IMG/VR virus record: IMGVR_UViG_3300025864_000029
Span: 1 to 40,753 of that record
Source of the DNA: a virus
Reading direction: 5' to 3' (one strand)
DNA length: 40,753 nt
The notes below the pieces were generated by a model. The model ran no database searches and had not been told where the DNA came from. It was given only the letters and a program-made list of their open reading frames with translations. The position numbers were made by a program, and so were the translations under genes. Each line of letters starts with the position of its first letter. The first letter of the stretch is position 1. This document shows positions 7,313-14,151 of this stretch, piece after piece.

Positions 7313-7330
7313 ATGTTAAATATTTAACAT
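7313..7330 (+). promoter_or_regulatory. palindrome site B (perfect 18-bp inverted repeat)
   Basis: ATGTTAAATATTTAACAT is a perfect palindrome whose core, GTTAAATATTTAAC, recurs at 9538 and 16088. It covers the expected transcription start of the promoter at 7281-7308. A second -10-like TAATAT lies 3 bp downstream. It is a likely operator for a dimeric regulator, phage- or host-encoded. Confidence 0.65.
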
Positions 7331-7367
7331 TTAATATGTATGGCTAGTGTCAGTATAAACAGAACAA

Positions 7368-7404
7368 CGGGGAACCCCCGAAGCGATTGGTGAAAACCCA
7401 ATGC
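7368..7404 (+). other. two leader-RNA hairpins, one with a GAAA tetraloop
   Basis: In the leader after promoter B, CGGGG/CCCCG (7368-7380) forms a short GC-rich stem. Directly after it, GCGATTGGT-GAAA-ACCCAATGC (7383-7404) forms a bulged stem closed by a GNRA tetraloop. No T-run follows, so these are not terminators. They could protect the mRNA or mark processing sites. The GGTGAAAACC unit recurs at 8210-8219. Confidence 0.5.
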
Positions 7405-7425
7405 CTACATTATATAAAAGAGCTA

Positions 7426-7683
7426 ATGAACATTCAAGAATATGATTTGCAGTCGCATGAGATAGTCGCTTTGGCAAGAGCTAGCGAAATTGACTGTGCG
7501 AAAGTCATAATGAAGATAATAACGACTAAGAGAAACCGGCTCCGCATATTACATGAGGGGCGACCACCTGAAGAAGTGAACGCTCAAGTGGCGGTTGCTG
7601 AAACGGCACAGCTTAATATGCTTAATCAGCTTATTGAGTTGCCGGATTTGGCAAAACAGTTCATAAAATCAACAGAGGAGTAA
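7426..7683 (+). CDS. small helical head-module protein
   Basis: The 85-residue product (start ATG 7426, weak AAAGAG upstream) is almost entirely helical and Ala/Leu/Ile-rich. TTG and GTG starts at 7387 and 7390 would add 12-13 residues, but they lie inside the tetraloop hairpin. Position between portal and decoration/scaffold genes suggests a minor head or packaging helper protein. I do not recognise a family. Confidence 0.6.
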   Translation: MNIQEYDLQSHEIVALARASEIDCAKVIMKIITTKRNRLRILHEGRPPEEVNAQVAVAETAQLNMLNQLIELPDLAKQFIKSTEE

Positions 7684-7688
7684 CGGCG

Positions 7689-8186
7689 ATGAATAAATTC
7701 GGGAATCCCAGCGTGTTTCATGCAGATGTAAGGTGCGAGGCTAACGCAGTTCTCGCAGGTGCGACCAACATTACAGGCAGTCTTACGATTGTAGGCAGTT
7801 CGGTCATCAAGAAAATTGTGAAAACTGTAGGCGTTGCATCATTCACAGACGGCGGTTCAACCTCTGGAACGTATGCGCTGACAGATGCTATTCCAATCGG
7901 TGCGACTGTTCTTTGCTCCAAAGTCCGTGAAGTGACTGGATTTGCAGGGGATACTACCGCCGTAATGACAATTGGTGACGGCTCGGATGCAGACCGTTAC
8001 AATACAAGCACAATCAATGTGTTTACAACTGCCGCTAATGGAGTCGCCACAGGCGTTCCGTCCGGCGTACAGTATCACGACACAGCCAAGTATCCGACTC
8101 TTACGGTTACAGGCGGAGCCGATTTCACATCCATTAAAAGTAATGGACTCGGTTCGGTCACAGTTGAAATTGACTACATAGCATAA
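7689..8186 (+). CDS. candidate capsid decoration/head-fibre protein
   Basis: This 165-residue protein is Thr/Gly/Ala/Val-rich and beta-structured (ITGSLTIVGSS, TVLCSKVREVTGFAGDTTAVMTIGDG), ending VTVEIDYIA. Low charge, absence of long helices and location between portal and scaffold favour a surface decoration or head-fibre protein forming beta-sandwich trimers. The residues 40-165 pattern of paired strands with Asp/Gly turns is typical of such proteins. AACAGAGGAGTAACGGCG precedes the start. It could also be a small tail protein, but gene order argues for the head. Confidence 0.6.
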   Translation: MNKFGNPSVFHADVRCEANAVLAGATNITGSLTIVGSSVIKKIVKTVGVASFTDGGSTSGTYALTDAIPIGATVLCSKVREVTGFAGDTTAVMTIGDGSDADRYNTSTINVFTTAANGVATGVPSGVQYHDTAKYPTLTVTGGADFTSIKSNGLGSVTVEIDYIA

Positions 8187-8293
8187 GGATGCATGAGCGA
8201 TAATTTGGTGGTGAAAACCTGACGTATAAATTACAGTCAAATTGGCGAGTAGCCACCGATTTTTACAAACAATAAAACAGGAGAGCATACAAA
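8187..8293 (+). promoter_or_regulatory. structured leader before scaffold gene
   Basis: This 107-bp gap can fold. TTGGTGG (8205-8211) can pair with CCACCGA (8253-8259), enclosing a GGT-GAAA-ACC tetraloop hairpin (8210-8219) and TGAC/GTCA. An alternative local hairpin is TGGC-GAGTA-GCCA (8243-8255). A T5 run follows at 8260-8264, so a weak or conditional terminator is possible. GCGAT followed by TTGGTG and GTGAAAACC is shared with the leader at 7383-7398. Confidence 0.45.
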
Positions 8294-9331
8294 ATGCCTA
8301 TAGATGAAACAGTTGACAAAGGACAGACCGCAGGAGCAACCGCTTCCGACACCACTACAATCACCCCTACCAATGCAGAGCAGGTCGTAAAGGAACAAAC
8401 TGCTTACGATGATGCCTTCGCACCCGAAAAACCAGTTAGCAAAGGAACCGATAAAAGCAAAGACGTTGTTATTCCCAAACCTAAATCTACAACTATAAAG
8501 GGCAAGAAAAATGAACCTGTTAAAAAGACTGCTGACGTGGTTGCTGACGACGTGGACGATAAAACTGATAAAGTCATTGCAGATGCCGACAAAGACAAAA
8601 CAACCGAGAAAACCGCACAGCAGAAACTACAGGACAGGGCAGACAAAGCCGAAGGCAAACAGACTGCCGATGAAATCGCAAAAGTGCAAGCCGATAAAGT
8701 CAAAGCTGATGCACAGGCAAAAGTAGAAGCGGATAAGGTCGCACAGGAAAAAGCGAAGGAAGTCAAACCTCCGTTTAAACTCACTCCTGAAATCTCTAAA
8801 GAGTTTCACGATGATTTGGCTAATGACCCTGATATGAAGCAGTTTGCAAGCGATTATCCTGATGAATTTAAGGTTATCACTACTGCAATGATGAAGGGTG
8901 CTACCAAAGTATTTGAGAAAATGGGAATGGGTGGTGCTACTGCTCCTACTGGTGATTTTGTCAGTAAACAGGAAATACAGGATATTCGAGGCGAACTTGC
9001 ACATTACAAATTCATGCAGGATGTTTCACGCAAGCATCCAGACGTGCAGGAAATAACAGGTTCTAAGGAATGGAACGAGTGGATTGACAAACAGCCGAAT
9101 GGTGTTAAGAAACTTGCAAGTTCCAATGATGCTGATGATGCAGGATATGTCCTTGATGCCTACAAGGAAGCCACAGGTAAACTTTCCGCACAGCAGGAAG
9201 TTGAGAAGGCTCGTGCTACCAAGGCGAAAAAAGATGCCCTGCTTGAAGATGACGATGGTGCAGGTTCCGACAATTCAACCACTAAAACAGGTGAGGACAA
9301 AAATGATTTCGGAGCAGGATTCGACGAATAA
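8294..9331 (+). CDS. capsid scaffolding protein
   Basis: The 345-residue product is highly charged and low in aromatic residues in its first half (Lys/Asp/Ala-rich helical repeats, residues 40-155). A folded helical part follows (residues 158-300, including HPDVQEITGSKEWNEWIDKQ) and then an acidic tail. This is the composition of phage scaffold proteins, which co-assemble with the capsid protein and exit before DNA packaging. It lies directly upstream of the Com-like and major capsid genes, the usual scaffold position. GGAGAG precedes the ATG. No protease domain is visible. Confidence 0.78.
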   Translation: MPIDETVDKGQTAGATASDTTTITPTNAEQVVKEQTAYDDAFAPEKPVSKGTDKSKDVVIPKPKSTTIKGKKNEPVKKTADVVADDVDDKTDKVIADADKDKTTEKTAQQKLQDRADKAEGKQTADEIAKVQADKVKADAQAKVEADKVAQEKAKEVKPPFKLTPEISKEFHDDLANDPDMKQFASDYPDEFKVITTAMMKGATKVFEKMGMGGATAPTGDFVSKQEIQDIRGELAHYKFMQDVSRKHPDVQEITGSKEWNEWIDKQPNGVKKLASSNDADDAGYVLDAYKEATGKLSAQQEVEKARATKAKKDALLEDDDGAGSDNSTTKTGEDKNDFGAGFDE

Positions 9332-9515
9332 ACGTAACCATATACCTATGGTAAACGATTCCAAGTTCAAAGATTCCGCTATTACGGTTGACATGGGCGG
9401 TGAAATACGCTGTCCATGTAACCGCTTGCTTATGAAAGGTACTTTGGCAAAAGGAAGTGCCTTTGAAATCAAGTGTCCGAAATGCAGGGAAAAATATAAG
9501 TTTAAAATTATTTGA
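9303..9515 (+). CDS. Com-like zinc-ribbon protein
   Basis: The 70-residue product ends with GEIRCPCNRLLMKGTLAKG followed by FEIKCPKCREKYKF. This is the paired-cysteine ribbon (C37, C39, C58, C61) of the Mu Com family, zinc-binding RNA-binding proteins known from Mu, where Com promotes mom translation. I chose the ATG at 9303 because AGGTGAGG precedes it; it overlaps the scaffold gene by 29 bp in another frame. An ATG at 9348 has no binding site. Placed between scaffold and capsid genes, it might regulate translation of capsid mRNA, but that is inference. Confidence 0.72.
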   Translation: MISEQDSTNKRNHIPMVNDSKFKDSAITVDMGGEIRCPCNRLLMKGTLAKGSAFEIKCPKCREKYKFKII

Positions 9516-9535
9516 AAATATTTTTATTTTATCAC

Positions 9536-9564
9536 TTGTTAAATATTTAACATTAGTGTATATT
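9536..9564 (+). promoter_or_regulatory. putative promoter with palindrome site C before capsid gene
   Basis: The exact GTTAAATATTTAAC core (9538-9551, 16-bp perfect palindrome 9537-9552) overlaps a possible -35 TTGTTA (9536-9541), with TATATT 17 bp later (9559-9564). This lies in the 135-bp gap before the major capsid gene, where an extra promoter makes sense for a highly expressed protein. Confidence 0.6.
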
Positions 9565-9586
9565 GTAATGAATTAGAGAAGAAACG

Positions 9587-9617
9587 AGTACGCCGAAGTC
9601 CATCGAGACTCTGTACT
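9587..9617 (+). other. leader hairpin before major capsid gene
   Basis: AGTAC (9587-9591) pairs with GTACT (9613-9617), and AGTC (9597-9600) pairs with GACT (9607-9610) around a CATCGA loop. This gives a two-tier hairpin in the 5' leader. No T-run follows. It may stabilise the capsid mRNA or be a target of the Com-like protein. Confidence 0.45.
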
Positions 9618-9650
9618 GGAAAATATAAAACCAATACAGGAGTAACGACG

Positions 9651-10667
9651 ATGGCAATGACGACTTATGGTAGTATTTCTGGTGGAACCGCCGGAAAAGC
9701 CGCAAGAAAGATTCTCGACAGAGGTCAGTTCTTGATGGTGGTTGAACGTTTCGGGCAGGTTGACCCGCAACCCCGAAATTCCTCGAAAACCCGTAAATTC
9801 AGAAGGTATGAATCCCTTCTCCGTGCAATGGCTCCGTTGGCTGAAGGTATTCCGCCAGCCGGACAGAAACTCACGTTCTCCGACATTGAATGCACACTTG
9901 AGCAGTTTGGCGACTCTGTTCCCCTTACTGACGTGATTGCCGATACACATGAAGACCCCGTGCTTGACCAGATAATGAAGATTTGCGGTGAACAGATTGC
10001 TGAAACCGTTGAATGCCTTCGTATCAACTTCCTCAAAGCCGGAACCAACGTGTTCTATGCTAGCGGTGTTGCATCAAGGACACTTGTGTCATCTGCACCG
10101 ACCCGTGGCGATTTCCGCAAAATCTACCGTTCGTTCAAACGGATGAAAGCGAAAGAAATCAGCGAGATAATCAAACCCAGCGGTATGATTTCCACTGAAC
10201 CTGTACGTTCAGGTTATTTTGCAATGGGTCACACCGACCTTGATTCCGATATTCGTGGAATAGCAGGGTTCATACCTGCTGAAAATTATTCCAGTGCTGA
10301 TAAGGCGCTTGAAGGTGAAATCGGGACAATCGAAGGTATCCGTATAATCCTTACGGCACTTTTTGAGCCGTGGCTTTCGGCTGGTGCTTCCGGTACGACC
10401 TATCTCGCTGGTGGAGTTGCCGTGACCGGAGCCGCCGCTTGCGACGTATATCCGTTGCTTGTAGTTGCCCGTGATGCGTATGCAATCGTACCCTTGCAGG
10501 GTAAAGAAGCTGTAAAACCTACTGTTATCAATCCCGGAACACCTTCCATCACAGACCCGAACGGTCAGATGGGCGTTGTTTCTTGGCTGACATGGCAGAC
10601 TGGTTGCATCCTGAATCAGAACTGGGTTGCCCGTCTTGAATGCGCCGCAACTGCAAATCCGACGTAA
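9651..10667 (+). CDS. major capsid protein, N4-gp56 type
   Basis: This 338-residue protein forms the icosahedral shell (HK97-fold lineage). Recognition rests on the conserved N4-gp56-type run: KFRRYESL (49-56), LAEGIPP (63-69), QFGDSVPLTD (85-94) and EDPVLDQ (101-107), then a helix with EQIAETVECLRINFLKAG. A beta-rich C-terminal half contains GFIPAENYSS and the final SWLTWQTGCILNQNWVARLE. CAGGAGTAACGACG precedes the start. The gene has its own palindrome/promoter and hairpin leader. Length fits the family (about 300-400). Confidence 0.9.
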   Translation: MAMTTYGSISGGTAGKAARKILDRGQFLMVVERFGQVDPQPRNSSKTRKFRRYESLLRAMAPLAEGIPPAGQKLTFSDIECTLEQFGDSVPLTDVIADTHEDPVLDQIMKICGEQIAETVECLRINFLKAGTNVFYASGVASRTLVSSAPTRGDFRKIYRSFKRMKAKEISEIIKPSGMISTEPVRSGYFAMGHTDLDSDIRGIAGFIPAENYSSADKALEGEIGTIEGIRIILTALFEPWLSAGASGTTYLAGGVAVTGAAACDVYPLLVVARDAYAIVPLQGKEAVKPTVINPGTPSITDPNGQMGVVSWLTWQTGCILNQNWVARLECAATANPT

Positions 10668-10695
10668 TTAATAACAACTAACGCATTTTTCAACA

Positions 10696-10726
10696 AGGAT
10701 AGGTTCAGTTGATTCTGGCTTATCCT
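10696..10726 (+). other. intergenic hairpin after capsid gene
   Basis: AGGATAGG (10696-10703) pairs with CTTATCCT (10719-10726) around a 15-nt loop, with one G-T wobble. It is followed by AATTTAAGGAG rather than a T-run, so it is probably an mRNA-stability or processing element rather than a terminator. Confidence 0.45.
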
Positions 10727-10745
10727 AATTTAAGGAGATAAGACA

Positions 10746-11468
10746 ATGGGTAAACTTGTATCAGGACTGTTTAACGGCACAGGCGCGGCAAATTATGTTT
10801 GCATCGGCTTTGTTCCTGATTTCGTTAAAGTTATAGCTGTCGGAGATACGGCAGGCGCAAATCTTGAATGGAATAGAAATATGAGGCTTGCGGCTGAAAT
10901 CGAAGGTATCCTTGATACCAACGGTGCAACTGCACTTGCCCCTGAAGTGATTACCGCAGGTATTTCACCTTATTATGGTGGCGACCTTATGACTTCCACA
11001 AATCAGACTTCGCTTGCCAATGGCGAAGGTGTCTATCTGTGGAGAGATTCCAGAGACTATCGTGCTTCTTCTTCCGCACTTGTAGGTGCAGGGGATGCGG
11101 TAGGCGGCGATCCGATTGCCAAATTCACAATGGACACAGTTGCTAACCGCACTGGTCATTTCAACGCCGATGTCGTTGGAACTTATATCGGTGCAGGAAG
11201 TAAAATTGTCATCGGTGGACGTGAGTTCATTATAACTGTACTTACAGCCGGAAACGGTATAAGTGCTGACGAAGTTACAATTTCAGCTCCTCTTAGTTCC
11301 GCACCTGCGGTACAGGCTGGCGTTATCGGGTATATCAGCAACAAGTTTGATTATGCTCCGGTTCCAATCGGCAAGTTGACTCCTGCCGGATTCAAACTTA
11401 GCATGACAACTGTTGTGAATGTAAACGACGAACTTCAGATGTTCGTTGCCGGAACTTACGACAACTAA
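10746..11468 (+). CDS. capsid-associated beta-rich protein (decoration candidate)
   Basis: The 240-residue product is Gly/Ala/Val-rich with repeated strand-turn patterns (FVPDFVKVIAVGDTAGANLEW, KIVIGGREFIITVL, KLSMTTVVNVNDELQMFVAGTY). It follows the major capsid gene and precedes a terminator, so it closes the capsid transcript. Such composition and placement suggest a cement or decoration protein. It could instead be a minor capsid subunit. No enzymatic motif is visible. AAGGAGATAAG lies before the start. Confidence 0.6.
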   Translation: MGKLVSGLFNGTGAANYVCIGFVPDFVKVIAVGDTAGANLEWNRNMRLAAEIEGILDTNGATALAPEVITAGISPYYGGDLMTSTNQTSLANGEGVYLWRDSRDYRASSSALVGAGDAVGGDPIAKFTMDTVANRTGHFNADVVGTYIGAGSKIVIGGREFIITVLTAGNGISADEVTISAPLSSAPAVQAGVIGYISNKFDYAPVPIGKLTPAGFKLSMTTVVNVNDELQMFVAGTYDN

Positions 11469-11494
11469 CTTGAAGGATGAAGATTGAGTATCAT

Positions 11495-11525
11495 GCCCCT
11501 GCGATGGCATCAAAGGGGCTTTTTT
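11495..11525 (+). terminator. rho-independent terminator
   Basis: GCCCCT (11495-11500) pairs with AGGGGC (11514-11519), with an inner GAT/ATC pairing in the loop, followed by TTTTTT (11520-11525). It lies 26 bp after the capsid-associated gene and would limit read-through into the neck genes, giving higher capsid mRNA. Confidence 0.82.
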
Positions 11526-11555
11526 AAACAATAAAATAGTAAATGGAGAATCAAG

Positions 11556-12116
11556 ATGAGCCAAGAGCTTGCAAAGGATTCGCTGATTGTCAGCAAAGAT
11601 GGAACCCCGTTCACAACCGAAAGACTCGCAAAACTATCAATTACAGGACGTAGGTTAGACCCGACCAAGTACACTATTGTTGGACATGAAGGTGGTTTTG
11701 CAATTAAACTGATTACCAAGCCGGATGAAATGCCAGTTGAGTTGAAGGATGAGAAGGGCGAAGTAGTTGACTTTGATAAGCCCAAAGAAGCGAATGTAGA
11801 AAAGTTTTTGAGAGTTCGTTTCCATGACAAGAGCAACCCGAATGATACCGACAGTGTGACTCTCGGAGTGAATGGTGAAATACTTATCGCACAGCGCAAC
11901 GAGGAGACAATCATACCTGAACGTTATGCGGAATGTGCGAGACATGCGACTTATCCGGTTTTTAAACAGTTGCCGGGCGAACGCAGGAAAATTACAGGCA
12001 AAGTTATGACATTTCCGTTTGATGTCATAGGAGAAGCTACTAGAGAAGAATATATGGCTTTGAAGAAAGAAGGCACGAAAAAGACACAGGAGGCACTTGA
12101 CCGCGCTTCCTTGTGA
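11556..12116 (+). CDS. head/neck-module hypothetical protein
   Basis: The 186-residue protein contains RVRFHDKSNPNDTDSVTLGV and a later run EETIIPERYAECARHATYPV followed by QLPGERRKI. This is the type of pattern seen in proteins located between capsid and neck genes in N4-gp56-capsid phages. It is mixed alpha/beta with no catalytic motif that I can identify. TGGAGAATCAAG precedes the ATG. It is the first gene after the terminator, so it depends on read-through or an unrecognised promoter. It may be a capsid-completion or head-tail joining protein; this is inference from position. Confidence 0.62.
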   Translation: MSQELAKDSLIVSKDGTPFTTERLAKLSITGRRLDPTKYTIVGHEGGFAIKLITKPDEMPVELKDEKGEVVDFDKPKEANVEKFLRVRFHDKSNPNDTDSVTLGVNGEILIAQRNEETIIPERYAECARHATYPVFKQLPGERRKITGKVMTFPFDVIGEATREEYMALKKEGTKKTQEALDRASL

Positions 12117-12128
12117 TAAGGAGTCGAA

Positions 12129-12740
12129 ATGCTTGAGAACATATCTGACCTTTATGATTTAGAGGGTGATGTACTGCTAGATGTACCCGGATGCCTTTCA
12201 ATTACAATACAACGTGCGTTAACACGGGTTTGCAGGGAATTAATCTACAAGTCAAATATTTGGCAGGAGGACTTGCCAATATTGGATGTTGTACTGAAGC
12301 AGACTGATTATGCGATAAGCATACCCTACAATGCGACTATAAAGAATCTTACCGATATTAAGGTAAAACAGTCAATCGTTCAAGATTTCAACAATCTCCG
12401 TTCTACGCCACAGCGTTATTACGATTACATTCCCGAAAACATACTGCGGTATAAAAGTGAAGCAGTTGCACCACAACAGTCAATGGCACTAGGCATGAGG
12501 CTTTCTGCCATATTAATACCTAATTTTAACAGCAACGCCATTCCAAAGTGGATATTTGAACGATATGCTGAAGGGTTTATTGCAGGAGCGAAAGCGCAGT
12601 TGATGGTTTCACCTAAGAAACCATATAGTAATGGCGATTTGGCAGTATTCAATCAGAATAAGTATAACGAGTTCCTTACACGTGCCTGCAATGATGCCGA
12701 ACGCCGTTTTCAGCCGCAAACCACAAGTATAGGAGCGTGA
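12129..12740 (+). CDS. neck / tail tubular A-like protein
   Basis: The 203-residue product shows the helix-strand pattern of podovirus neck (gp11/TTPA-like) proteins. An N-terminal helix has ITIQRALTRVCRELIYKSNIWQ, a strand region follows (DYAISIPYNATIKNLTDIKV), and the C-terminus has RYAEGFIAGAKAQLMVSPKK before SNGDLAVFNQNKYNEF. That last section (a helix with A-K/R-L, then PxKPY/WSN and a helix) is a familiar neck-protein signature. It probably links the portal to the tail tube. AAGGAGTCGAA precedes the start. Confidence 0.72.
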   Translation: MLENISDLYDLEGDVLLDVPGCLSITIQRALTRVCRELIYKSNIWQEDLPILDVVLKQTDYAISIPYNATIKNLTDIKVKQSIVQDFNNLRSTPQRYYDYIPENILRYKSEAVAPQQSMALGMRLSAILIPNFNSNAIPKWIFERYAEGFIAGAKAQLMVSPKKPYSNGDLAVFNQNKYNEFLTRACNDAERRFQPQTTSIGA

Positions 12741-12744
12741 CACA

Positions 12745-13386
12745 ATGACGCTGTTAGATATTATCACTAATACTCGCAGGCTTATCAAGGATGATAGGGG
12801 TACGCCTCGTTTTGACACCCTTACACTTGTATCATGGTTGAATCTAGGTTTGAATGATTTACGTACCAAGCGACCTGATGCCGGTTTTGACATTAACCAA
12901 AACGGGATAACCTCGTATGTTTTAATAGACGATACTGACGGGTACTATCAGTACACGGATTCAAGCGGTTATCAATATCTTGCCTCCATGCAATTGATTG
13001 AAGGTTGGATTAAAACGACTTATCCCGTCCTTTACATGAAGGCTTCAAGCGCATCAAATATCAATATATTCCCTACTTCTGCCGATAGGACAGCAACTAC
13101 TAATCTCATGGCTCATATAGCAGGGTGCGATACGGCAGGAATTAAAACATTGGCAGCTGATGCCGTAACGCTGGAAGGAACAGTCAGGCTTGCGAAAGCT
13201 GTGACCAGTGGGAACGTTTGGAATATCACGGCAACTGAAGCGAATATACCATGCGACGATACTTTCCATGAACCGCTTATGTATTATGTCGCATCCAAAG
13301 TATACGAACAGGACAGTGACGATACCGCAAATTCCGCACTTGCTGACAAATACTATAAAAAATATTTACAGGGGATACTTTCATGA
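12745..13386 (+). CDS. phage adaptor / head-tail connector protein
   Basis: This 213-residue protein begins with a helical RLIKDDRGTPRFDTLTLVSW and LNLGLNDLRTKRPDA, typical of small phage adaptor (gp6/DUF6682-like) proteins. A central beta-insert follows (residues 60-175), then a C-terminal helical HEPLMYYVASKVYEQDSDD segment. It likely forms an adaptor ring below the portal. Gene order beside the neck protein supports this. GGAGCGTGACACA is upstream, and the stop overlaps the next start (ATGA). Confidence 0.7.
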   Translation: MTLLDIITNTRRLIKDDRGTPRFDTLTLVSWLNLGLNDLRTKRPDAGFDINQNGITSYVLIDDTDGYYQYTDSSGYQYLASMQLIEGWIKTTYPVLYMKASSASNINIFPTSADRTATTNLMAHIAGCDTAGIKTLAADAVTLEGTVRLAKAVTSGNVWNITATEANIPCDDTFHEPLMYYVASKVYEQDSDDTANSALADKYYKKYLQGILS

Positions 13387-14141
13387 GCAGGACAATAAAA
13401 ACATACCTTGCACTTGATTTAGATACGAAAAAGGGTGTATGGACTGGTGCTGAACTAGTCTATGCTACGGTCTGCGATATTTATGTGTCTAATTATGGTT
13501 CTGCAACTGCAACTGATTTAGTGTTGGCTTTACATCACGGCAGTATACAGATTGCCACTTGCACGTTTACAGATAACAGTGATGGGTTTTTCAAGGGGTC
13601 GTTAGACCTTGATACGGTAGCATTGCAAGCCATTATGGAAACCATGGTAGAACCTGCCGATATGAAGTTTGTAGTAACTTTGCACGATACCACCAACGAT
13701 TCATGTTTGCTAGATGATTATGCACAAGTAATGAGTGACCCGTATACAGGTAGGCAGGGTGTGCCAGTATCTGCAAGTGGAGTAAGTGTGGGCGGTTCTA
13801 TAAGCAAAGCGTTATCGGGAACTACGTTTGATGCGCTGACGGTTGTCAGGAGCCACAGTGATTTCGCTCTTTATCCGCAAAACAGCAGTGATGCCACTTT
13901 AATGAGCTATACCGCAGGAATTGCGCTATCGGCTTCCACGGTGGGCGGTCAAAGTATATCTTTTGTTACCTCCGGTATTCTTACAAGCACGTCATGGACT
14001 TGGGCGAGAGGTAAAGTATTTTACACTAGCACTGGTGTACTTACGCAAACTGTACCCACAAGTGGATTCGTGCAATGTGTTGGATTTGCATATAGTGCAA
14101 CCAGCATGACGGTTAAAATTGAAATACCAATAGGAATATAG
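13383..14141 (+). CDS. tail/virion structural protein, beta-rich
   Basis: The 252-residue product has two parts. The N-terminal half is strand-rich (LALDLDTKKGVWTGAELVYA). The C-terminal half (SISKALSGTTFDALTVVR onward) ends with a repeated Thr/Ser/Val-rich fold closing TSMTVKIEIPIGI, a pattern seen in small phage head-fibre or tail proteins. There are no helices of note and few charges. It starts in an ATGA overlap with the adaptor gene. It may be a fibre, decoration or tail component. Confidence 0.6.
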   Translation: MSRTIKTYLALDLDTKKGVWTGAELVYATVCDIYVSNYGSATATDLVLALHHGSIQIATCTFTDNSDGFFKGSLDLDTVALQAIMETMVEPADMKFVVTLHDTTNDSCLLDDYAQVMSDPYTGRQGVPVSASGVSVGGSISKALSGTTFDALTVVRSHSDFALYPQNSSDATLMSYTAGIALSASTVGGQSISFVTSGILTSTSWTWARGKVFYTSTGVLTQTVPTSGFVQCVGFAYSATSMTVKIEIPIGI

Positions 14142-14151
14142 GAGAATAACC

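Noticed and set aside
7368-7410. Resemblance of the leader (GGGGAA, GGTGAAAACC) to a cobalamin riboswitch
   Set aside because: The order of conserved boxes and the downstream pairing regions of that riboswitch are missing, and a phage head gene would be an unexpected target.
9084-9302. Upstream extension of the Com-like frame inside the scaffold gene
   Set aside because: It is out of frame within a clear scaffold coding sequence, and the ATG at 9303 has the better ribosome site.
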